Of a stretch of DNA of 27,291 bases, positions 21,665 through 27,291 are shown piece by piece. Location of the stretch: the NCBI GenBank assembly GCA_964520885.1, contig CAZFQD010000014.1, positions 1 through 27,291 of the forward strand, in the 5' to 3' direction. Source of the DNA: CAZFQD01 sp964520885 (GTDB lineage Bacteria > Bacillota > Clostridia > Oscillospirales > SIG519). The notes under the pieces were generated by a model, which ran no database searches, was not told the origin of the DNA, and saw nothing but the letters and a program-made list of their open reading frames with translations. Each line of letters starts with the position of its first letter. The first letter of the stretch is position 1. The translations under genes and the position numbers were made by a program.

Positions 21665-23284
21665 ATGATTTTTGTTTCGGAAGTTAGTCTTATGTTTAGT
21701 GGCAGAAAACTATTTGATGATGTAAATGTTAAATTTACTCATGGAAACTGCTATGGAATTATTGGTGCTAACGGTGCGGGAAAGACCACTTTTTTAAAAA
21801 TTCTCTCTAATGAACTTGAACCTTCTACCGGCGAAGTATTTGTAACACCAGGTGAAAGGCTTGCAGTTTTAGAGCAAAACCATTTTAAATTTGATGAATT
21901 TACCGTTTTAGACACAGTAATAATGGGGCATAAAAGGCTTTACGATATAATGAAGAATAAAGAAACCCTATATGCAAAAGAAGATTTTAATGACGATGAT
22001 GGCATTTTAGCAGGAGCCTTAGAAAATGAGTTTTCGGAGTTAAATGGTTGGGAAGCAGAAAGTGAAGCCGAAAAGCTATTAACGGGTTTAAATATTGGCA
22101 CTACCTTACATCAAAAATATATGAAGGAACTTAGCGGCGATGAAAAAGTTAAGGTGCTTTTAGCACAAGCCCTTTTTGGCAACCCTCATATTTTATTACT
22201 TGATGAGCCTACAAATCATCTTGATTTTAGAACAATTAATTGGCTTGAAAACTTTTTAATGGATTATGAAAACACTGTAATAGTTGTTTCTCATGACCGA
22301 CATTTTTTAAATAAAGTATGCACTCATATGCTGGATATTGACTTTGGCAAGGCAAATTTAGTTGTTGGCAACTATGATTTTTGGTATGAATCAAGCCAAT
22401 TTGCACAAAGGCTTCTTTCAGACCAAAACAAGAAAAAGGAAGAAAAAGTTAAAGAATTGCAAGCCTTTATTGAACGATTTTCTGCCAATGCTTCAAAGGC
22501 TAAGCAGGCTACTTCACGAAAGAAAATGCTTGAAAAAATTACAATTGAGGATATTAAACCTTCTTCAAGGCGGTATCCGTTTGTAGGCTTTACTCCAGAA
22601 AGAGAAGCTGGAAAAGATATATTATTTGTAGAAAGGCTAAGCAAAACAATTAATGGCGAAAAGGTGTTAAACAATGTTTCATTTACAGTTAACAAGGATG
22701 ATAAAATCGTTTTATTATCAAGAAATGAACTTGCAAAAACAACACTTCTGCAAATTTTAATTGGAGAAATAAAGCCCGATGAGGGTAGTTTTAAATGGGG
22801 AGTTACCACTTCCCGTGCTTATTTACCAAGGGACAATACTTCGTATTTTATAAAAAAAGAATATAATATGATTGATTGGCTAAGGCAATACTCGCCCGAC
22901 TTACACGAAAGTTTTGTAAGGGGCTTTTTGGGCAAAATGTTATTTAGTGGCGATGAACCTTTAAAAAGTATAACAGTTTTAAGCGGTGGAGAAAAAATGC
23001 GTTGTATGTATTCTAAACTTATGCTTTCTTATGCAAATGTTTTACTGCTTGACGAACCTACCAATCATTTGGATTTAGAGTCCATTACCGCCGTAAATAA
23101 TGGACTATGTGCCTTTAAAGGAACAATGCTTTTTACCTCACATGACCATAAATTTATAGACACAATTTCAAACAGAGTAATAGAAATTACTCCAATAGGA
23201 GTAAGCGACAACCTTTGCACCTTTGATGAATTTTTAGATAATGAAGAATTGCATAATAAAATTGATAAAATGTATGAGATTTAA
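21665..23284 (+). CDS. ABC-F family ATPase (YkpA/YbiT-like)
   Basis: A 539-residue soluble protein with two ABC ATPase domains and no membrane segment, as in the ABC-F ribosome-associated translation factors. The first domain has GANGAGKT at 34-41, a signature loop reading LSGDEKV where LSGxEK is usual, and LLLDEPTNHLD. A charged linker (about 245-300) separates the domains. The second has a degenerate Walker A (SRNELAKTT instead of GxxGxGKT), a normal LSGGEKMR and LLLDEPTNHLDLES. From memory, the NELAKT form is typical of the YkpA/YbiT subfamily. Start ATG has GGAGG upstream. It converges with ricT. Role: probably ribosome-associated; specific function unknown, antibiotic resistance not supported. 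Confidence 0.9.
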   Translation: MIFVSEVSLMFSGRKLFDDVNVKFTHGNCYGIIGANGAGKTTFLKILSNELEPSTGEVFVTPGERLAVLEQNHFKFDEFTVLDTVIMGHKRLYDIMKNKETLYAKEDFNDDDGILAGALENEFSELNGWEAESEAEKLLTGLNIGTTLHQKYMKELSGDEKVKVLLAQALFGNPHILLLDEPTNHLDFRTINWLENFLMDYENTVIVVSHDRHFLNKVCTHMLDIDFGKANLVVGNYDFWYESSQFAQRLLSDQNKKKEEKVKELQAFIERFSANASKAKQATSRKKMLEKITIEDIKPSSRRYPFVGFTPEREAGKDILFVERLSKTINGEKVLNNVSFTVNKDDKIVLLSRNELAKTTLLQILIGEIKPDEGSFKWGVTTSRAYLPRDNTSYFIKKEYNMIDWLRQYSPDLHESFVRGFLGKMLFSGDEPLKSITVLSGGEKMRCMYSKLMLSYANVLLLDEPTNHLDLESITAVNNGLCAFKGTMLFTSHDHKFIDTISNRVIEITPIGVSDNLCTFDEFLDNEELHNKIDKMYEI

Positions 23285-23323
23285 AGATAACTGAATATAA
23301 AAAAAGAGTTTTGAAATTTATTT

Positions 23324-24184
23324 TTATTCCTCTAATTTTTTAAGCATTTCAATTTCATCTTTTCTCAGCTCAATAACAGAGTCTTTAATAATTTTTACCT
23401 CGTCTTTATAAAAAAGTTTAGGAATATTGTCTCCATCTAAACGAACCTTTAACTTGCCCTGCAAAACATCAATATTGGTTACAATTCCATTACCCAAAGG
23501 AGTAGAAACAATCGCATCTACCTTTGGAATATTTTTTAATAATTGTTCATACCCCTCCTGCTCAAAATTTAGGCAACACATAAGTCGCCCACAGGTGCCA
23601 CTAATTTTAGCAGGGTTCAAAGAAAGGCCTTGCTCTTTTGCCATTTTAATTGAAACGGTGCTAAATTCACCTAAAAAAGTTGAACAACAAAAAGTTTTTC
23701 CGCAAATTCCTAGGCCACCCAACATTTTGGCTTCATCTCTAACGCCAATTTGTCTTAGCTCAATTCGAGTTCTAAAAACACTTGCCAAATCCTTTACAAG
23801 TTCACGAAAATCAACTCTTCCTTCTGCTGTAAAATAAAACAATACTTTATTATTATCAAAAGTAAACTCAACATCCACTAAATGCATTTCAAGTTTATGT
23901 TTTTGAATCATTTTTTCGCAAGTTACAAATGCTTCTTTTTCCTTATTTAAGTTTTCCAGTGCTTTTTTTTGGTCCTCTTCAGTTGCTTTGCGGATAACTT
24001 CTTTTAAAGGAGAAACAATTTTTTCGTCCTCAACCTCACGATTTTCCATAACAACTTCGCCATATTCAATACCTCTGGCAGTTTCAACAATAACAAATTC
24101 TCCCTTCAAAAATTTAAGGTTTTTAGGGGAAAAATAATAAGTCTTGCCAACTCTTTTAAATCTAACTCCGATAATCTCGGTCAA
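23324..24184 (-). CDS. ricT: RicT (YaaT) PSP1-domain Fe-S protein
   Basis: A PSP1-domain protein of 286 residues. In Bacillus, RicT with RicA and RicF forms an iron-sulfur complex that helps RNase Y mature mRNAs. The PSP1 domain (VRFKRVGKTYYFSP, VIVETARGIEYGEVV) is N-terminal. The six cysteines that mark RicT form two clusters: GICGKTFCC (C161, C166, C167) and GTCGRLMCC (C198, C203, C204). I chose TTG at 24184-24182 because GGAGG is 7 bases upstream and it overlaps the holB TGA as TTGA; the ATG at 24202 lies upstream of that ribosome site. ricA and ricF are not in the window. The family call is firm, the start probable. Confidence 0.9.
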   Translation of the reverse strand: MTEIIGVRFKRVGKTYYFSPKNLKFLKGEFVIVETARGIEYGEVVMENREVEDEKIVSPLKEVIRKATEEDQKKALENLNKEKEAFVTCEKMIQKHKLEMHLVDVEFTFDNNKVLFYFTAEGRVDFRELVKDLASVFRTRIELRQIGVRDEAKMLGGLGICGKTFCCSTFLGEFSTVSIKMAKEQGLSLNPAKISGTCGRLMCCLNFEQEGYEQLLKNIPKVDAIVSTPLGNGIVTNIDVLQGKLKVRLDGDNIPKLFYKDEVKIIKDSVIELRKDEIEMLKKLEE

Positions 24185-25185
24185 TGTACTTCCTCCCAAC
24201 ATTTAGCAAAAAACGAATTTGTCCACAAACTAAAGTTGCAACTTTGCTCTAAAGCATTAATTGTTTCAATTGTGTAATCCATTAACTTTAAAATTTGCCT
24301 ATTAGTCATTTTATCCGAAAACAAAGAAATATTCAACCTTCTATCAAAAAAAATTAAATTATTTTCATTTCTTGAAATTTTATAAACAGAAATATCTCTT
24401 AAAAATGTATATAAAACCTCTAAAAACTCTGAATATTTATCTCTTTCTTTTCCAGCACATTTATCACTAAGCAAAATAAAATCATATTCCTTTTGGTTTA
24501 GCAAGACTTCAAAAAAACTATCACACAAGCCCTTTGTTTTATTTTTACTGTTATCCTTTAAAATGTTTAATGCTTTACCTATTAAGCCTTCACTAAACCT
24601 AACTGCTTCGGATATTTTTTCTTGTTTTGCATTAATATTTAAATCTTTTATGTAATTTAAGACTTGCATTTCTTTAACAGGCGTTAACGAAAGTTTAACA
24701 CAGCGGGAAACAACAGTGGGAATAAGATGGTATCCGTCTTCCATAATAAATATAAAAGCAACAAATGGGGGAGGTTCCTCAATTGATTTTAAAAGCACAT
24801 TTTGAGCAAGAGGGGTTATAAGATGAGCATTTTGAAAAACATAAACCTTTTTAACAGCCTCATTAGGTGAAATATAAATGTCCTTGCAAAGTTCTCTAAT
24901 TTCTTCTACTCCAATTGATTTTTTATCTTTTAAAAGGTCTACATTAATAATGTCTGGATGTGATTTATTAATAACCTTTTTACAATCTCTACAAATGCCA
25001 CAAGGCTTGTTATTCTCACTTGTGCATACAATTGAACTCGCCAAAATAGTGGAAAGTGTGTGCCTTCCAGAGCCAATGTTACCCTCTATTAAATAACTAT
25101 GGCTTAGTTTTTCGCTATCAATTGTAGCTTTTAAATTTTCCTTTAATATTTCATTGCCAATTAAGTCATCTAATAAATTAATCAA
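24181..25185 (-). CDS. holB: DNA polymerase III delta' subunit
   Basis: The delta' clamp-loader subunit, 334 residues, helps load the sliding clamp during replication. It shows the AAA+ fold: a degenerate P-loop GNIGSGRHT at 35-43 (Arg for Lys, as expected for a non-hydrolysing delta'), a zinc module with CGIC and CRDC near 62-68, LLKSIEEPPPFVAF near 131-144, and an SRC motif at 160-162. Start is TTG at 25185-25183, overlapping the TGA of darA as TTGA, so translation is probably coupled; there is no better start. It sits between darA and ricT as in Bacillus, where yaaR lies between; yaaR is missing here. Confidence 0.93.
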   Translation of the reverse strand: MINLLDDLIGNEILKENLKATIDSEKLSHSYLIEGNIGSGRHTLSTILASSIVCTSENNKPCGICRDCKKVINKSHPDIINVDLLKDKKSIGVEEIRELCKDIYISPNEAVKKVYVFQNAHLITPLAQNVLLKSIEEPPPFVAFIFIMEDGYHLIPTVVSRCVKLSLTPVKEMQVLNYIKDLNINAKQEKISEAVRFSEGLIGKALNILKDNSKNKTKGLCDSFFEVLLNQKEYDFILLSDKCAGKERDKYSEFLEVLYTFLRDISVYKISRNENNLIFFDRRLNISLFSDKMTNRQILKLMDYTIETINALEQSCNFSLWTNSFFAKCWEEVH

Positions 25186-25502
25186 ATTTTTTCAAACCTT
25201 TCAACATTTAAAACAAATATAGTTGCACCGCCAACAGTAACATCAATAGGCTCAGATGGGTAAATATCAGTTCCAATAGAGGAAGAAACCAGCATTTCGG
25301 TTCTTTTACTGCTAAACTTTTCAATAATAGATAAAACATTATCCACCTTATTATCGTCAATACCAATAAGATAAGTAATATTACCCGCCATTAAAAACCC
25401 ACCTGTTGTGGAAAGTTTTGTAACAGAAAAGCCTGCCTTTGTAAGTTCTTTTTGGACTTCAGCCCCGTCATCTTTGTTAATTATTGCCATTATTAGTTTC
25501 AT
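25182..25502 (-). CDS. darA: Cyclic di-AMP receptor DarA (PstA/YaaQ)
   Basis: A 106-residue PII-like signal protein. MKLIMAIINKDDGAEVQKEL, GFSVTKLSTTGGFLMAGN and GGATIFVLNVERFEKI match the PstA/DarA family, which binds cyclic di-AMP. The T-loop is replaced by the family's own loop region. Its downstream targets are not known for this lineage. ATG 25502 has AAGGAG about 8 bases upstream. It lies 22 bp after the decarboxylase gene and overlaps holB, and so is the second gene of an operon; both neighbours are conserved in the Bacillus yaa region. Confidence 0.93.
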   Translation of the reverse strand: MKLIMAIINKDDGAEVQKELTKAGFSVTKLSTTGGFLMAGNITYLIGIDDNKVDNVLSIIEKFSSKRTEMLVSSSIGTDIYPSEPIDVTVGGATIFVLNVERFEKI

Positions 25503-25525
25503 AAGGTTTTCTCCTTTCTATTCAC

Positions 25526-26872
25526 TTATATAGTAACAAATACTTCACTTATATTTTCCCTTTTCAAAATTTCAATTACATTGTCATCAATTATTTCACC
25601 GGCAATAATAATTGGCACAGATGGAGGGTAAACAATAATATTTTGTGCAATTATTCGCCCTTTACTACTATTTATATTCGTTCTTTCACTATTTGAAAAT
25701 AAAGCCTTTCTAATGGACATTGCCCTTTTAGGTTTAATAAGAGAAAAGGACTTATTAATTATGTTTTCTTTTTTGCTAATAGTTTTTAAAGATTTTAGCC
25801 CTAAAATAAGTTTTTCTAAATCGCTTTGCTTGTCTAATAGTGAAAAAATTAGCACAATATTTCGCTGGTCCGCCATTTCACACGCAATATTTTGAGAATA
25901 TAAATATTCATATGCTTTATGTCCGTTTATTCCTAAATTTGCTGTGCAAATTGTAAGCCTCGTATTATCGCAGTTTTTAGTGTCAAGGTAAACATAACCT
26001 AAATGGGATAACTCTTTTTTTAAATACTCTATATTTTCAAACAGTCTTTTATATAATTCTTGCCCGTTTTTCTCGCAATATTCCCTTGCATAGTCAAGAG
26101 ATGCCATAATTAAATAGGACGGGCTTGTGGAACTAAACATTTGTAATTTTAGCAAAGACAGTTGCCTTGTAATATCACAATTAATATGCAAAAATGCCCC
26201 GCCTGTTAAAACAGGCAAAGTTTTATGTGCAGAATCGCAAACAATATCGGCTCCTTGCGAGTTAGGGTGTTCTTTGCCATTATCAATAAATGCTAAATGA
26301 GTTCCGTGAGAATTATCTACCAAAAGCAAAATGTTATGCTTTTTGCAAACCTCAGATATTCCTTTAATATCCGCCATTAAACCATAGTAATTTGGGCTTG
26401 TAACAAAAACACAAGAGGGGTTTTTAGTGCTTTTTATCGCCCTTTCAACCTGTTCCTTTGTAGGCGGAATTGGAATATTAAAATTATCAACATAATCATT
26501 ATATAAAAATTTTGGCTTTAAATCAAGTAGAGCAAAAGCATCAATTACACTTGAATGGCAAAACCTATCGGCAATTATGTTTTTACTCTTTACTGAGCCT
26601 AACGCAAGCATTGCCTTAACACAAGAAGACGCTCCCGTAGTGCAAAAACAAGTCGCCTTGCTAAAAAAGGCTTTTGCCGCTAAATTCTCAGCTTTTCCTA
26701 TTACATCATTTGAGATATATAAATTATCACTGTCTGGTAGTTCAGTAATATCATAAGGGAATACATCGTCCAAAAAACTGCCTATGCCCTTTCCCTTGTG
26801 CGAGGGCATACAAAAACGGGTTTTATTTTTTTTAGCAAAATCGGTTAAAAACGAATATAGCGGAGTTGGCAT
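25526..26872 (-). CDS. Orn/Lys/Arg decarboxylase family protein (YaaO-like)
   Basis: A PLP-dependent fold-type I decarboxylase of 448 residues, shorter than typical YaaO (about 480). The PLP lysine is K217 in SAHKTLPVLTGG. Also visible are PSHKGKG at 23-29, the small-residue CTTGASS region at 77-83, and the aspartate strand LLLVDNSHGTHL, where DEAHG is usual for the family (Asn-Ser for Glu-Ala). The C-terminal third matches the family's sequence (GINGHKAYEYL). It probably makes a diamine, but the substrate (Lys, Arg or Orn) cannot be told from sequence. ATG 26872 has AAAAGGTGG upstream. Its position before darA matches the Bacillus yaaO region. Confidence 0.85.
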   Translation of the reverse strand: MPTPLYSFLTDFAKKNKTRFCMPSHKGKGIGSFLDDVFPYDITELPDSDNLYISNDVIGKAENLAAKAFFSKATCFCTTGASSCVKAMLALGSVKSKNIIADRFCHSSVIDAFALLDLKPKFLYNDYVDNFNIPIPPTKEQVERAIKSTKNPSCVFVTSPNYYGLMADIKGISEVCKKHNILLLVDNSHGTHLAFIDNGKEHPNSQGADIVCDSAHKTLPVLTGGAFLHINCDITRQLSLLKLQMFSSTSPSYLIMASLDYAREYCEKNGQELYKRLFENIEYLKKELSHLGYVYLDTKNCDNTRLTICTANLGINGHKAYEYLYSQNIACEMADQRNIVLIFSLLDKQSDLEKLILGLKSLKTISKKENIINKSFSLIKPKRAMSIRKALFSNSERTNINSSKGRIIAQNIIVYPPSVPIIIAGEIIDDNVIEILKRENISEVFVTI

Positions 26873-26886
26873 AAAAAACCACCTTT

Positions 26887-26985
26887 TCAGAAGTCAGAGG
26901 TCAGAAGACAGAGGTCAGAGGTCAGAAATCAGAAATCAGAATACTGACAACTGACAACTGATAGCTGATAGCTGATAACTGATTC
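26887..26985. repeat. Mirrored heptamer array (TCAGNNN x8, CTGANNN x6)
   Basis: Left half: eight 7-bp units starting TCAG or ACAG (26887-26942). Right half: six units starting CTGA (26944-26985). TCAG and CTGA are complementary, so the halves can fold at 4 pairs per 7 bases around TCAG-AATA-CTGA. It lies in the predicted leader of the decarboxylase operon. Confidence 0.88.
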
Positions 26986-27015
26986 AGAGGTCAGATTTCC
27001 TTTATCCTTTAAACA

Positions 27016-27044
27016 ATTATAAACTTAATTTAAATAAAAGTCAA
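27016..27044 (-). promoter_or_regulatory. Promoter of the decarboxylase-darA-holB-ricT operon
   Basis: TTGACT (27044-27039), a 17-base spacer and TATAAT (27021-27016) on the minus strand. The predicted start is near 27009, which gives an unusually long leader of about 135 bases containing the mirrored heptamer array. Confidence 0.82.
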
Positions 27045-27087
27045 TTATGTATTAACCACAGGGCAAGAGCACACAAAAAAAGCAGTT

Positions 27088-27291
27088 GTCATTGCATAAC
27101 CGACACCGCAGTGTCGTCCTGAGGCGTATCCCGACGAAGGAGCCCGTGGCAATCTCATTGTTAATTAGAAATGAGAAACTAATTGTCATTGCGAACGAAG
27201 TGTGGCAATCTCATTGTTAATTAGAAATGAGAAACGAATTGTCATTGCGAACGAAGTGTGGCAATCTCATTGTTAATTAGAAATGAGAAAC
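27088..27291 (+). repeat. 56-bp tandem repeat based on the GTCATTGC...GCAATCTC hairpin (runs off the edge)
   Basis: Units start at 27185 and 27241 (56 bp apart, nearly identical) and share a GTCATTGCGAACGAAGTG core and a GTTAATTAGAAATGAGAAAC tail. A first, longer unit at 27088-27184 has a different centre with a CGACAC/GTGTCG hairpin. The last unit is cut by the window edge. Confidence 0.9.

Larger units (their letters stand above)
26873..27291. other. 419-bp repeat region 5' of the decarboxylase operon
   Basis: No coding sequence is seen. It contains a mirrored heptamer array (26887-26985), the operon promoter (27016-27044) and the start of a tandem repeat that runs past the window edge. 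Confidence 0.85.

Noticed and set aside
23285..23323. Bidirectional terminator between the ABC-F gene and ricT
   Set aside because: The 39-bp gap is AT-rich but has no convincing stem; only weak A/T pairing could be drawn.
27088..27291. Possible CRISPR array from regularly spaced repeats
   Set aside because: The 56-bp units are contiguous near-identical tandem copies with no unique spacers, and no cas gene is nearby.

Overview
The window looks like chromosome of a low-GC member of the Bacillota, most likely class Clostridia and probably uncultured. The evidence is the gene set (ClpC, PcrA, DivIVA-type protein, ZapA, a DarA-HolB-RicT cluster, a PyrR-type RNA attenuator, a standalone ProB without a PUA domain), the AT-rich codon use, Shine-Dalgarno starts, frequent TTG and GTG starts, and a PcrA insertion that I associate with clostridia. 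No rRNA, tRNA, CRISPR array, transposase or phage gene was recognised.

Layout. At the left edge, reading leftward, is the 5' part of carB behind a promoter and a complete PyrR-type attenuator. Next come a PHP-family histidinol-phosphatase-like gene and a class A penicillin-binding protein (both minus strand). pcrA is divergent from the latter, and a TrmR-like O-methyltransferase gene overlaps or abuts the pcrA 3' end. nadC and zapA follow on the minus strand, then proB and proA on the plus strand. Positions 11.6-13.6 kb form the only accessory-looking stretch: a zinc-ribbon membrane protein with an internal 56-residue duplication, a second zinc-ribbon protein with an uncertain start, and a repeat-filled gap. 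clpC follows, preceded by a 61-aa and followed by a 98-aa uncharacterised protein. A highly structured non-coding block then separates these from a minus-strand DivIVA-type coiled-coil gene. topB, a NYN-LOTUS gene and an ABC-F gene read rightward. The right end is a minus-strand cluster in the order decarboxylase, darA, holB, ricT, with two TTGA stop/start overlaps. It resembles the yaaO-tmk-yaaQ-yaaR-holB-yaaT region of Bacillus subtilis without tmk and yaaR.

Most genes are housekeeping: pyrimidine, histidine, proline and NAD synthesis, peptidoglycan, DNA repair and topology, proteolysis, cell division, and c-di-AMP sensing. The most unusual content lies between and at the ends of genes. Many arrays of degenerate tandem 7-bp units occur, each with its own word, and several start at or inside a stop codon, including the 3' ends of pcrA and proB. 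They are mixed with a dispersed hairpin repeat, a 55-bp repeated core, a 56-bp tandem repeat at the right edge, a duplicated intergenic block whose copies differ by exactly two heptamers, and a 211-bp MITE-like inverted-repeat element. I see no convincing new multi-gene defence or metabolic system. The heptamer repeat system and the zinc-ribbon pair are the best candidates for undescribed biology.
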